A DNA stretch of 64,000 bases from Solirhodobacter olei. Its GTDB lineage: Bacteria > Pseudomonadota > Alphaproteobacteria > Rhodobacterales > Rhodobacteraceae. The position numbers and the translations under genes were made by a program. The notes under the pieces were generated by a model, which had not been told where the DNA came from, did no database searches, and was given only the letters and a program-made list of their open reading frames with translations. The stretch spans positions 62,001 through 126,000 of the forward strand of contig NZ_RRYH01000018.1 of assembly GCF_004010155.1 (NCBI RefSeq), given 5' to 3'. Shown in pieces: positions 32,620 to 41,140 of this stretch (positions are counted from its first letter, which is position 1; each line of letters opens with the position of its first letter).

Positions 32620-33465
32620 ATGAAATCTTCCATCCTCAAGACCCTCGCCACGGCGGGCCTGCTTCTGGGCACCTCGGCGGCGGTCGCGCTCGCCGGCCCG
32701 CTGATGGAGCGCGCCAAGGCGGGCAAGGCGATCCGAATCGGTTTCGCCAACGAAAAACCCTTCGCCTATCCCGGCGACAACGGCGCGCCCAAGGGCTTCG
32801 TGAACGCCTATGTCCTCGCCGTGCTGAAGAACATGGGCTACACCAAGATCGAGCCGGTGGAGACCGATTGGGGCGGGCTGATCCCGGGCCTCAACGCCGG
32901 GCGGTTCGACATCATTACGGGCGGCATGAACATCCTGAAGAAGCGCTGCGAGAACGTGGACTTCTCCCAGCCGATGGGCCGCGTGGGCGACGCCTTCATC
33001 GTCGCCAAGGGCAACCCGAAGCACATCGAGAACTACACTGACATCAAGAAGGCCGGCGCCATCATGGCTACCGGCGCGGGCTATTCCAACATTGCCCAGG
33101 CCAAAGAGGCCGGCGTTCCCGCCTCCGACATCATGACGGTGCCCGGCCCGACCGAGATCCTCGCCGCGGTCAAGTCCGGCCGCGCCGACGCGGGCGCCAT
33201 GACCTTCTTCGCCGCCGAGCAGCTCGCCCAGAGCGCGCCGGACAAGGTTCAGGTCACCGATCCCGGCAAGATGCCGGAAAGCTCGATGAACTGGATCGGC
33301 ATCGGCTTCAAGAAGGCGGACGCCGACTTCGTGAAGGCCTTCGACGCGGCGCAGAAGAAGTACCTCGGCACGCCGGCGATGCTGAAGTCGGTCGCGCAGT
33401 ACGGCTACACCAAGGCCTCGCTGCCCGGCGGCAAGACCACCGCCTGGGTCTGCGCCCACCGCTGA
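32620..33465 (+). CDS. ehuB: ABC transporter periplasmic binding protein, ectoine/hydroxyectoine type (EhuB-like)
   Basis: 281 residues, solute-binding family 3. Signal peptide 1-26 ending VALA. The mature protein has RIGFANEKPFAYPGDNG, GGLIPGLNAGRFDIITGGMNILKKRCENVDFSQPM (residues about 86-120) and two cysteines (one there, one near the C-terminus) as in EhuB. The assignment rests on these features and on the adjacent eutB and eutC; a general amino-acid binding protein is the alternative. First gene of the transport operon. Confidence 0.8.
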   Translation: MKSSILKTLATAGLLLGTSAAVALAGPLMERAKAGKAIRIGFANEKPFAYPGDNGAPKGFVNAYVLAVLKNMGYTKIEPVETDWGGLIPGLNAGRFDIITGGMNILKKRCENVDFSQPMGRVGDAFIVAKGNPKHIENYTDIKKAGAIMATGAGYSNIAQAKEAGVPASDIMTVPGPTEILAAVKSGRADAGAMTFFAAEQLAQSAPDKVQVTDPGKMPESSMNWIGIGFKKADADFVKAFDAAQKKYLGTPAMLKSVAQYGYTKASLPGGKTTAWVCAHR

Positions 33466-33507
33466 GCCGAGATCGACCGACGACCTGACTGACCCGCGGG
33501 GGCCGAG

Positions 33508-34173
33508 ATGTCTCTCTGGCACTTCCTCCAGACCTTCGGCCCCCGTCTTCTCGACGGGACGCTGGTGACGGTCGAGCAGTTCTTCCTCGCCGCCGTGGTG
33601 GCCGTGGCCATCGCCGTGGCGGCGGGGTTGATGAAGCTCTCCCGCAACCTCGCCCTCAAAGGCGTCGCGGTGATCTATATCGAGATCTTCCGCGGCACCT
33701 CGCTTCTCGTGCAGCTCTACTGGATCTTCTTCGTCCTGCCGCTCTTCGGGATCACGCTGCCGAAATTCGCGGCCGGCTTCATGGCCGTCGGCATGAACCT
33801 CGGCGCCTATGGGGCAGAGCTGGTACGCGGCGCGATCCAGGCCGTGCCGCGGGGGCAGTGGGAGGCGGCCTATGCCCTTTCCATGTCCCCCGCCCGCCGG
33901 ATGCGGCGGATCATCCTGCCGCAGGCGCTGCTGATCATGCTGCCGCCCTGGGGCAACCTTCTGATCGAGCTTCTGAAGGGCACCGCGCTGGTCGCGCTGA
34001 TCTCGGTGACGGACCTGATGTTCCAGTCCAAGCAGATCAACGCCTCCACCTATCTCTCGGCCCAGTCCTTCGGCGCGGCGCTGGTGATCTATTACATCCT
34101 CGCCCGCTTCCTGCTGACGCCCGCGATGCGCTGGCTGGAGACGACGCTCCGCCGCCGCCAGGAAAGGAGCTGA
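33508..34173 (+). CDS. ehuC: ABC transporter permease, EhuC-like
   Basis: 221 residues, His/Glu-type amino-acid permease with about five transmembrane helices and the cytoplasmic EAA loop (GQWEAAYALSMSPARRMRRIILPQA, residues about 116-140). Forms the membrane channel with EhuD. One base separates its stop from the ehuD start. Confidence 0.85.
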   Translation: MSLWHFLQTFGPRLLDGTLVTVEQFFLAAVVAVAIAVAAGLMKLSRNLALKGVAVIYIEIFRGTSLLVQLYWIFFVLPLFGITLPKFAAGFMAVGMNLGAYGAELVRGAIQAVPRGQWEAAYALSMSPARRMRRIILPQALLIMLPPWGNLLIELLKGTALVALISVTDLMFQSKQINASTYLSAQSFGAALVIYYILARFLLTPAMRWLETTLRRRQERS

Positions 34174-34174
34174 G

Positions 34175-34846
34175 ATGGGCTTTCACTGGCGCTGGGATTT
34201 TACCTGGCAGATCCTGCCCCGCCTGCTCGACGCGACGCTGAACACGCTCGCGGCCGCCGGCATCGGCTATGGCATCGCGCTGGTGCTGGGCCTCGTCTTC
34301 GCGCTGGCGCAGCGGACACCCTACCGCATGCTGACCGTCTCCGTGCGCGAGGCGGTGGAATTCGTCCGCTCCACGCCGCTGGTGCTGCAGATCTTCTTCT
34401 TCTTCTACGTCGGCCCGCAGATGGGCCTGCGCCTTTCGCCCTGGGTCTCGGGCATGATCGCGATCGGGCTCCACTACGCCTCCTACCTCTCCGAGGTCTA
34501 TCGCGGCGGGCTCGAGGCCGTGCCGAAGGGCCAGTGGGAGGCAGCGACTGCGCTCAACCTCTCGACCCGCGATACCTATGCCCGCATCATCATCCCGCAG
34601 GCCCTGCCGCCCGCGCTCGCCGGGATGGGCAATTACCTCGTCGGGATCTTCAAGGACACGCCGATGCTCTCCGTCATCGGGGTGGCGGAGCTGATGCACA
34701 CCGCCAATTCCATCGGCTCGGAAAACTACCGCTACCTGGAGCCCTATACGCTGGTCGGGCTGATCTTCCTTCTGATCTCGCTGCCGACCGCCGGGCTGAT
34801 CCGCCTCTTCGAGTGCTGGGTGCGGCGCAAACTGGGGATGCGATGA
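34175..34846 (+). CDS. ehuD: ABC transporter permease, EhuD-like
   Basis: 223 residues, same permease class as the gene before it, with its own EAA loop (GQWEAATALNLSTRDTYARIIIPQA). AAGGAGCTGAG precedes the ATG. Its stop overlaps the ehuA start (ATGATGA region), so the ATPase is translated in step. Confidence 0.85.
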   Translation: MGFHWRWDFTWQILPRLLDATLNTLAAAGIGYGIALVLGLVFALAQRTPYRMLTVSVREAVEFVRSTPLVLQIFFFFYVGPQMGLRLSPWVSGMIAIGLHYASYLSEVYRGGLEAVPKGQWEAATALNLSTRDTYARIIIPQALPPALAGMGNYLVGIFKDTPMLSVIGVAELMHTANSIGSENYRYLEPYTLVGLIFLLISLPTAGLIRLFECWVRRKLGMR

Positions 34847-35661
34847 TGGACGAGACCGCCGACTATCCGCTGGAGCTGACCGGAGAGGACGTGCCGATGG
34901 TGCGCTTTCTCAACGTCACCAAGCGCTACGGGCCGCTGACCGTGCTCGACAAGCTGAACCTCGACGTGGCGGAGGGCGAGATGGTCTCGGTCATCGGCCC
35001 CTCCGGCTCGGGCAAGACCACGGTGCTGCGCATGCTGATGACGCTCGAGACGATCAACGGCGGGGTGATCTACGTCGATGGCAAGCCGTTGACCCATATG
35101 CCGAAAGGGGGCCGGCTGGTGCCCGCCGATCCGCGCTACCTCCGGCGGATGCGGGCCAACATCGGCATGTGCTTCCAGCACTTCAACCTCTTCCCCCACA
35201 TGACCGCGCTGCAGAACTGCATGGAGGGGCCGGTGCAGGTCCTCGGCCTGCCGAAGGCGGAGGCGCGGGCCCGCTCCGAAGAGCTTCTTGAGATGGTCGG
35301 CATGATCGACAAGAAGGACCAGCACCCTTCCCGCCTCTCCGGTGGCCAGCAGCAGCGGGTGGCCATCGCCCGGGCGCTGGCGATGCGCCCCAAGGTGATG
35401 CTCTTCGACGAGGTGACATCCGCGCTCGACCCCGAGGTGATCGGCGAGGTGACCAACGTCATCCGCAAGCTGGTGGCGGAGTTCAAGCTGACCATGCTGA
35501 TGGTCACCCACCAGATGGGCTTCGCGCGCGACATCTCCGACCGGGTCTGCTTCTTCTATGCCGGACGGATCGAGGAACAGGGCCCGCCGGATGCGCTTTT
35601 CGGCAATCCCCAGCGGGAGCGCACCCAGCAGTTCCTGAGCGCGGTTAAGGACGCCGGCTGA
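34843..35661 (+). CDS. ehuA: ABC transporter ATP-binding protein, EhuA-like
   Basis: 272 residues, GlnQ/HisP class. Walker A GPSGSGKT, signature LSGGQQQRVAIARAL, Walker B VMLFDEVTSALDPE and the switch histidine in MVTHQMGFA are intact. An inserted stretch around THMPKGGRLVPADPRYLRRM between Walker A and the Q-loop is typical of the ehuA/ocp-type group. Starts MMDETADYPLELTG. A palindromic repeat follows 17 bp after the stop and precedes eutB. Confidence 0.88.
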   Translation: MMDETADYPLELTGEDVPMVRFLNVTKRYGPLTVLDKLNLDVAEGEMVSVIGPSGSGKTTVLRMLMTLETINGGVIYVDGKPLTHMPKGGRLVPADPRYLRRMRANIGMCFQHFNLFPHMTALQNCMEGPVQVLGLPKAEARARSEELLEMVGMIDKKDQHPSRLSGGQQQRVAIARALAMRPKVMLFDEVTSALDPEVIGEVTNVIRKLVAEFKLTMLMVTHQMGFARDISDRVCFFYAGRIEEQGPPDALFGNPQRERTQQFLSAVKDAG

Positions 35662-35677
35662 TGCAGCCGACCCGCCC

Positions 35678-35703
35678 CGTAGGGTGCGCATTCATTGCGC
35701 ACC
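35678..35703. repeat. Intergenic palindromic repeat, copy 7, inside the ehuA-eutB gap
   Basis: Full consensus (CGTAG leader, GGTGCGCA and TGCGCACC arms, TTCAT loop). It is the only copy lying between two genes that look like one operon and may lower or adjust expression of eutBC relative to the transporter. Confidence 0.88.
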
Positions 35704-35743
35704 TTTCCTCTCTGCCCCCTCCCCACCGCACCGCCCCTCGCCC

Positions 35744-36751
35744 ATGACCCTCACACTCGCCGATATCCTCTCCGCCGCCCGCGCCATCGCGGGCCTCGCC
35801 GACGCCACGCCCCTCGTCCCCTCACCCCACATGTCCCGCCTGACGGGGCAGGACTTCCTCCTCAAGCTCGAGACCTGCCAGCCGATCGGCGCCTTCAAGC
35901 TCCGCGGCGCGCTGAATGCCATCGCGGCGCTGCCCGCCGACACCCCGGGTGTCACCTGTTGCTCCACCGGCAACCACGGCCGGGGCGTGGCCTTCGCCGC
36001 CCGCGCCCGCGGCCTGCGCGCCACCATCTGCATGTCCGAGCTCGTCCCCCAGGCCAAGGTTGACGGCATCCGCGCGCTCGGCGCCGAGGTCCGCATCACC
36101 GGCCGCAGCCAGGACGACGCCCAGGCCGAGGCGCTGCGCCTCTGCGCCGAGGAGGGCCTGACCGACATCTCCCCCTTCGACGACCCGCACGTGATCGCGG
36201 GCCAGGGCACCATCGGGCTGGAGCTTCTCGCCGCCCGCCCCGACCTCGGCACGATCCTGGTGCCCCTCTCCGGCGGCGGCCTCGCCGCGGGAGTCGCGCT
36301 GGCCGCCAAGACGATCAAGCCCTCGATCCGCGTCATCGGCATCACCATGGAACGCGGCGCCGCCATGGCCGCCTCCCTCGCCGCCGGCCGCCCGGTGGAG
36401 GTGGAGGAGGTCGAGAGCCTCGCCGACAGCCTCGGCGGCGGCATCGGCCTGAAGAACCGCCTCTCCTTCCCGCTCTGCCGGGACCTGCTCGACGACGTGA
36501 TCCTGGTGACGGAGGAGGAGATCCGCGACGCCATGCAGGCGCTCTATTTCGAGGACCGGATGGTGGCCGAGGGCGCCTCCGTCGTCGGCCTCGCCGCCGT
36601 GCTCGCGGGCAGGCTGCCCGTGGCCAGCGCCCCCATCGCCACCATCCTCACCGGCCGCAACCTCGACATGGGCACGTTCACCCGCATCATCGCGGGCGAG
36701 GACATCGCCCTCGGTCCCCGCATCCTGAAAGGACGCCGCTATGGCGCGTGA
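35744..36751 (+). CDS. eutB: PLP-dependent dehydratase, hydroxyectoine-utilization EutB-like
   Basis: 335 residues, threonine-dehydratase fold type II. The PLP lysine lies in GAFKLRGALNAI, and the phosphate-binding loop is SGGGLAAG. Words such as CCSTGNHGRGVAFAARARGLRATICMSEL (residues about 75-103) and SLADSLGGGIG match EutB, which dehydrates the hydroxyl group of a hydroxyectoine-derived intermediate. The related beta-hydroxyaspartate dehydratase BhcB is the main alternative. The start at 35744 is the first ATG of the conserved N-terminus. It overlaps eutC by 11 bases. Confidence 0.82.
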   Translation: MTLTLADILSAARAIAGLADATPLVPSPHMSRLTGQDFLLKLETCQPIGAFKLRGALNAIAALPADTPGVTCCSTGNHGRGVAFAARARGLRATICMSELVPQAKVDGIRALGAEVRITGRSQDDAQAEALRLCAEEGLTDISPFDDPHVIAGQGTIGLELLAARPDLGTILVPLSGGGLAAGVALAAKTIKPSIRVIGITMERGAAMAASLAAGRPVEVEEVESLADSLGGGIGLKNRLSFPLCRDLLDDVILVTEEEIRDAMQALYFEDRMVAEGASVVGLAAVLAGRLPVASAPIATILTGRNLDMGTFTRIIAGEDIALGPRILKGRRYGA

Positions 36752-37727
36752 CATCCGCATCCTGACCGAGGCCGAGCTGCGCGCCGCCACCACCCTCGAC
36801 CTCGCCCTGGTCGACGCGATCGAGGCTGCCTTCGCTGCGCTTTCCTCCGGCCGCGTCACCCAGCCGCCGATCCTTTCCATGGCGCTGCCCGAGGTGCATG
36901 GCGAGGTCGACGTCAAGACCGCCTACATCCCCGGCTTCGAGGGCTTCGCCATCAAGGTGTCTCCCGGCTTCTTCGACAACCCGAAGCTCGGCCTGCCCAG
37001 CCTCAATGGGCTGATGATCCTGTTCTCGGCCAGCACCGGCCTTGTCGAGGCGGTCTTCCTCGACAACGGCTACCTGACGGACCTCAGGACCGCCGCCGCC
37101 GGCGCCGTCGCCGCCCGCCACCTCGCGCCGAAAGAGGTCGAGACCGCAGGCGTGATCGGCACCGGCACCCAGGCGCGGCTGCAGCTGCAGGCCGCCCATC
37201 TCGTCCGCCCGTTCAGGCGCGCCCTCGTCCACGGCCGCGACCCGGCGAAGGCAGAGGCCTGCGCCGCCGATCTCGCCCGCAGCCTCGGCATCGCGGCCGA
37301 GGCCGTCGCCGACCCGGCGGAGCTCGTCGCCCGCGCCCAGCTCGTCGTCACCACCACGCCCGCGCGCCAGCCCGTCCTGATGGCGGGCTGGCTCCACCCG
37401 GGCCTCCACATCACTGCCATGGGCTCCGACCAGGAGGGCAAGAACGAGATCGACCCGCAGGCCCTCGCCCGCGCCGATCTCTACGCCTGCGACCGCGTCA
37501 GCCAGTGCGAAACCCTGGGCGAGCTGCGCACCGCGCTCGAAACCGGCCTCTGGACCGCCCCGCCGCCGCCCGAGATCGGCGCGATCATCGCGGGAAGCGT
37601 GGCCGGCCGGCAGGCGGAGGATGCGATCACGATCTGCGACCTCACCGGCACCGGCGCACAGGACACCGCCATCGCCGCCCATGTCCTGCCCCGCCTCGGC
37701 ACGGCCGGCACCATGATCCGCGCCTGA
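36741..37727 (+). CDS. eutC: Ornithine cyclodeaminase-family imine reductase, EutC-like
   Basis: 328 residues, mu-crystallin/ornithine cyclodeaminase fold. Motifs: VDVKTAYIPGFEGFAIKVSPGFFDNPKLGLPS (residues about 53-84), the NAD-binding GVIGTGTQARLQL, DLTGTGAQDTAIA at the end. EutC works with EutB in hydroxyectoine use, and the iminosuccinate reductase BhcD is the nearest alternative. AAAGGACGCCGCT precedes the ATG. A GC-rich hairpin (37731-37755) follows the stop. Confidence 0.82.
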   Translation: MARDIRILTEAELRAATTLDLALVDAIEAAFAALSSGRVTQPPILSMALPEVHGEVDVKTAYIPGFEGFAIKVSPGFFDNPKLGLPSLNGLMILFSASTGLVEAVFLDNGYLTDLRTAAAGAVAARHLAPKEVETAGVIGTGTQARLQLQAAHLVRPFRRALVHGRDPAKAEACAADLARSLGIAAEAVADPAELVARAQLVVTTTPARQPVLMAGWLHPGLHITAMGSDQEGKNEIDPQALARADLYACDRVSQCETLGELRTALETGLWTAPPPPEIGAIIAGSVAGRQAEDAITICDLTGTGAQDTAIAAHVLPRLGTAGTMIRA

Positions 37728-37730
37728 GGC

Positions 37731-37755
37731 CCGGCCCGGGGCAGCCCCGGCCCGG
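37731..37755 (+). terminator. Hairpin after eutC
   Basis: CCGGCCCGGGGC and GCCCCGGCCCGG form a near-perfect 12-bp inverted repeat almost without a loop, followed by TT. It could end or weaken the ehu-eut transcript before asnC. Confidence 0.5.
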
Positions 37756-37836
37756 TTGACGCGCCCCCGGCCGCGCAGTACCGCCATCCGAAGCGCGCGC
37801 ACCCGTGCCCGTGACATCTGAGAGAGCGAGACCCGC

Positions 37837-38316
37837 ATGCGCCTCGACGCCCGCGACCTGGAGATCCTGCGCGTCCTCGCCCGCGAGGGCCGCATCACCA
37901 AGGCCGCGCTTGCCGAGCGCGTCGGCCTCTCGCCCACCCCCTGCTGGGAACGGCTGAAGAAGCTCGAGGAGGCCGGTATCGTCGAGGGCTACCGCGCCGA
38001 GATCGCGCTCAGGAAACTCGGGCCACACGTCACCGTCTTCATGGCCGCCGAGCTGGCCGACCACACCGCCGCCCGCTTCCGCCAGTTCGAGGACGAGATC
38101 CGCCGCCGCGACGAGATCACCGCCTGCTGGGCGCTCGGCGGCGGCTTCGACTACATCCTGCAGATCGTCACCCGCGACATCGACGCCTACCAGCGCCTCG
38201 TCGACGAGCTGCTCGAGGCCCGCATCGGCCTCGCCCGCTATTTCACCTATGTCGTGACGAAGCCGGTAAAGGGCGCAGGCGTCCCGCCGCTGGAGCTGAT
38301 CGCCGGCCTGACCTGA
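37837..38316 (+). CDS. Lrp/AsnC-family regulator of the ectoine-type locus
   Basis: 159 residues. N-terminal helix-turn-helix (RLDARDLEILRVLAREGRITKAALAERVGLSPTPCWERL in its first 45 residues) and C-terminal AsnC ligand domain. An asnC-type gene follows the eut genes in many Rhodobacterales ectoine clusters, where AsnC helps activate catabolism. TTGACG (37756-37761) could be its own -35 element. It would sense a pathway intermediate; this is inferred from context. Confidence 0.85.
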   Translation: MRLDARDLEILRVLAREGRITKAALAERVGLSPTPCWERLKKLEEAGIVEGYRAEIALRKLGPHVTVFMAAELADHTAARFRQFEDEIRRRDEITACWALGGGFDYILQIVTRDIDAYQRLVDELLEARIGLARYFTYVVTKPVKGAGVPPLELIAGLT

Positions 38317-38335
38317 TCCCCCAGCGCAGAAGAGG

Positions 38336-38365
38336 GCCAGCACCCGCCCGCGGGTGGGCGCTGGC
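38336..38365 (+). terminator. Hairpin after the asnC-type gene
   Basis: GCCAGC (38336-38341) and GCTGGC (38360-38365) with an inner ACCCGC/GCGGGT pairing; no T-run. The words GGGCCAGC and GGGCG resemble part of the composite intergenic repeat. Confidence 0.5.
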
Positions 38366-38525
38366 ACGGCGGGCTGCGCGTGCCCCTTCGGGCGGCGGCG
38401 CGGGGCGGCCGCGAAACCTCCCCGAAAAAAAATTTACCGATTTTGAAACTCCCGGCGGGACCGCCCCGTATCTCCCCACATGGACCGGGCAGGACGCCCG
38501 CCACAAACACGAGAGGAGATTCAGG

Positions 38526-39074
38526 ATGAAACTTAAGATCCGCGCCCTCGCCGCCGTCTGCGCCCTCGCGCTCGCCGGCCCCGCGCTCGCCAACCCGATG
38601 GTCGGCGGTGCGCCGATGTACGCGAACAAGAACATCGTCCAGAACGCCGTGAACTCGAAGGACCACACGACGCTGGTCGCCGCGGTGAAGGCCGCGGGCC
38701 TCGTCAAGACGCTGGAGGGCAAGGGCCCGTTCACCGTCTTCGCTCCGACCAACGAGGCCTTCGCGAAGCTGCCGAAGGGCACCGTCGCGACGCTGCTGAA
38801 GCCCGAGAACCATGCCAAGCTGGTGAAGATCCTCACCTGCCACGTGGTCGCCGCCAAGCTCACCGCACAGGATATCGAGCAGACCGCGATGAAATACGGC
38901 GGCGCCGTCACCATCAACACCGTCGGCGGCTGCAAGCTGACCGCGATGGAGAAGATGGGCCATCTCTACATCAAGGATCAGGCCGGCGACACCGCCGAGG
39001 TCACGATCCCCAACGTGATGCAGTCGAACGGCGTGATCCACGTCATCAACACCGTCCTGCTGCCGGGGTCCTGA
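38526..39074 (+). CDS. Secreted fasciclin-domain protein
   Basis: 182 residues. Signal peptide 1-22 (ends GPALA). One FAS1 domain: LVAAVKAAGLVKTLEGKGPFTVFAPTNEAFAKLPKGTVATLL (residues about 53-94), the H-box CHVVAAKL and the final NGVIHVINTVLLPGS. Bacterial FAS1 proteins are periplasmic or surface adhesion-like proteins of unclear role. GAGAGGAGATTCAGG lies upstream of the ATG. A hairpin at 39096-39122 separates it from the convergent ABC gene. Confidence 0.93.
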   Translation: MKLKIRALAAVCALALAGPALANPMVGGAPMYANKNIVQNAVNSKDHTTLVAAVKAAGLVKTLEGKGPFTVFAPTNEAFAKLPKGTVATLLKPENHAKLVKILTCHVVAAKLTAQDIEQTAMKYGGAVTINTVGGCKLTAMEKMGHLYIKDQAGDTAEVTIPNVMQSNGVIHVINTVLLPGS

Positions 39075-39095
39075 TCGGCACCCGCCAGTACTGCC

Positions 39096-39122
39096 GCCGC
39101 GCGGGGGATGCCCTCGCGCGGC
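39096..39122. terminator. Bidirectional hairpin between the fasciclin and ABC ATPase genes
   Basis: GCCGCGCG (39096-39103) and CGCGCGGC (39115-39122) around an 11-base loop, in a convergent gap; no T-run on either side. Confidence 0.45.
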
Positions 39123-39138
39123 GCAACCCGGCTCCGGC

Positions 39139-40200
39139 CTAGCGGATCCGCGCCTCGGTCCTCGCGTCGAAGAGCATCGCCTCCTCCGCCTTCAGGCGCA
39201 TCCCCACCTTCGATCCCGGCGCCAGCCGCAGATCATCGCGGTACTCCACCGTCACCCGCTCGCCGGTCGGCCCGTGAAGGTAGAGGTAGGAGACCCCGCC
39301 CAGCGCCTCGCTCATGTCGACGCCATGGGTCGCGCCGTCACGGTCAAGCTCGATATGCTGCGGCCGGATCCCAAGGATCACCTCGGTCCCGTTCGCCGGC
39401 AGGTTCACCGGCAGCGACAGCCGCGCCCCGCCAAGACCCGGCACCACGACCGCGCCCTCCTCCACCTTCGCGGCCAGGAAGTTCATCGAGGGCGACCCGA
39501 TGAAGCCCGCCACGAAGCGGTTGTCGGGATCCCTGTAAAGCTCCAGCGGCGCGCCCACCTGCTCGATCCGCCCCGCGCGCAGCACCACGATCTTGTCGGC
39601 CAGCGTCATCGCCTCGACCTGGTCATGCGTCACGTAGATCATCGTCGCTCCGATCTCGCGATGAAGCCGCGCGATCTCCACCCGCATCCCCACCCTGAGT
39701 TCCGCGTCGAGGTTGGAGAGCGGCTCGTCGAACAGGAACACCTCCGGCCCGCGCACGATGGCCCGGCCGATGGCGACCCGCTGGCGCTGTCCCCCCGACA
39801 GCGCCTTGGGCTTGCGCTTGAGGTACTCCTCAAGCCGCAGGATCCCCGCCGCCTCGCCGACCTTCTGCGCGATCTCGGCCTTGGGGTGGCCGGTCATCTT
39901 CAGACCGAACCCCATGTTCTCCTCGACCGTCATATGCGGGTAAAGCGCGTAGGTCTGGAACACCATCGCCACCCCCCGTTCGGACGGGTCGACCTGCGTC
40001 ACGTCGCGGCTGCCGATGGCGATCGCGCCGCCCGTGGTCTCCTCCAGCCCCGCGATCATCCGCAGAAGCGTGGACTTGCCGCAACCCGAGGGGCCCACGA
40101 AGACGCAGAACTCGCCGTTCTCCACCTCAAGGTCGACGCCGTGGATCACCTGCGCCTGGCCGTATTTCTTCACCACACCGTTCAGCTTTACGCCGGACAT
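39139..40200 (-). CDS. ABC transporter ATPase of the galactoside importer (MalK/UgpC class)
   Basis: 353 residues. Walker [11 protein letters not shown]-loop [13 protein letters not shown], signature [15 protein letters not shown], Walker [17 protein letters not shown], switch YVTHDQ, then the C-terminal OB/TOBE domain typical of sugar importers. It must energise the binding protein and permeases encoded on the opposite strand at 41141-44237, which lack an ATPase gene. ATG at 40200 overlaps the IclR stop by one base (TGATG), so regulator and ATPase are coupled. Confidence 0.93.
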   Translation of the reverse strand: MSGVKLNGVVKKYGQAQVIHGVDLEVENGEFCVFVGPSGCGKSTLLRMIAGLEETTGGAIAIGSRDVTQVDPSERGVAMVFQTYALYPHMTVEENMGFGLKMTGHPKAEIAQKVGEAAGILRLEEYLKRKPKALSGGQRQRVAIGRAIVRGPEVFLFDEPLSNLDAELRVGMRVEIARLHREIGATMIYVTHDQVEAMTLADKIVVLRAGRIEQVGAPLELYRDPDNRFVAGFIGSPSMNFLAAKVEEGAVVVPGLGGARLSLPVNLPANGTEVILGIRPQHIELDRDGATHGVDMSEALGGVSYLYLHGPTGERVTVEYRDDLRLAPGSKVGMRLKAEEAMLFDARTEARIR

Positions 40201-41012
40201 CACCGACCTCCCCTTTTGTCCTGTTCCGGAAAGCGCCAGCTCTCCGCATCCGCGGCGATCGCCGCGGCCGTCTGAAGGATCCCCGGCGCAAGCGCCTCCA
40301 GCGCCGGTATGTTCATCCGCTCGGTCGTCGAGGTCACCGAGAGCGCCCCAAGCACCCGGCCCGCCCGGGTCAGGATCGGCGCGGCAAGGCAGATGATCCC
40401 CGGCTCGTGCTCTTCGTCGTCGAAGGCGTAGCCACGGGCGCGGATCCGCGCGAGATCGGCCTTCAGCGCCTTGGCCGAGGTCAGCGTGTGATCGGTGAAA
40501 CGGTGGAAGGACTGGCGCGCCAGCGCATCCTCTAGCGGGCCCGGCTCGAGGAAGGCCAGCATCGCCTTACCGACCCCGGTGCAATGGGCCGGGCCGATCT
40601 TGCCGGCCTGGCTGAACATCTCCACCGGCTGGCGGGCGTTGCGCTTGTCGACATAAAGCACCTGGCCGTTGTCGAGCTGGGCAAGGTGGACCGTCTCGCC
40701 CACCTGCGCGGCCAGCCGGTCGACATGCGGCCGCGCGATCGGGGCCAGCGAGCTTTGCCGCCAGGCCGAATGCGCCAGCCGCACCAGCCGCATCCCGGGC
40801 GCATAGCTCTGCCGGTCGGGATCGTAGGAGAGCATCCCCTGGCTGGTCAGCGTCTGCAGCAGCCGAAACAGCGTGGCCTTCGGAAACCGCTCGGCAGCCA
40901 GCAATTCGCTGAACCGCACGGGGCGCTCGAAATCGGCAACCATGTCAAGGACTTCCAAAGCCTTGCCAACCGTACCGTCGGCCCGCTGCGGCGCTGGATC
41001 CTCTGCGTTCAT
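40200..41012 (-). CDS. IclR-family repressor of the galactoside locus
   Basis: 270 residues. Winged helix-turn-helix (about 15-75, [26 protein letters not shown]) and the IclR effector domain (about 90-255) with [14 protein letters not shown] and [32 protein letters not shown] lies just before the ATG. It is divergent from the galactoside operon, and the inverted repeat at 41088-41122 is a probable operator. Effector unknown; a galactose-derived sugar acid is plausible. Confidence 0.92.
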   Translation of the reverse strand: MNAEDPAPQRADGTVGKALEVLDMVADFERPVRFSELLAAERFPKATLFRLLQTLTSQGMLSYDPDRQSYAPGMRLVRLAHSAWRQSSLAPIARPHVDRLAAQVGETVHLAQLDNGQVLYVDKRNARQPVEMFSQAGKIGPAHCTGVGKAMLAFLEPGPLEDALARQSFHRFTDHTLTSAKALKADLARIRARGYAFDDEEHEPGIICLAAPILTRAGRVLGALSVTSTTERMNIPALEALAPGILQTAAAIAADAESWRFPEQDKRGGR

Positions 41013-41058
41013 CTCATCCTCCCCGGCCCCGGGCCGCATCGGGCCGCCCTCAAGGCTG

Positions 41059-41087
41059 TTGACAGCATAGCCGAGCGGCGGCATAGT
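41059..41087 (+). promoter_or_regulatory. Promoter of the galactoside operon
   Basis: TTGACA at 41059-41064, 17 bp, CATAGT at 41082-41087. Perfect -35 and spacing, close -10. It lies 54 bp before the first gene. Confidence 0.75.
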
Positions 41088-41122
41088 TTTCAATAAGTAA
41101 AACCGAGTTTCATTTATTGGAA
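41088..41122. promoter_or_regulatory. Inverted repeat, probable IclR operator
   Basis: Arms TTTCAATAAGTAAAAC (41088-41103) and GTTTCATTTATTGGAA (41107-41122) match at 13 of 16 positions as an inverted repeat, with a 3-base spacer. It begins directly after the -10 element, so bound repressor would block promoter clearance. AT-rich arms of this kind are usual for IclR proteins. Confidence 0.7.
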
Positions 41123-41140
41123 CCAACCAGGGAGGAAACC

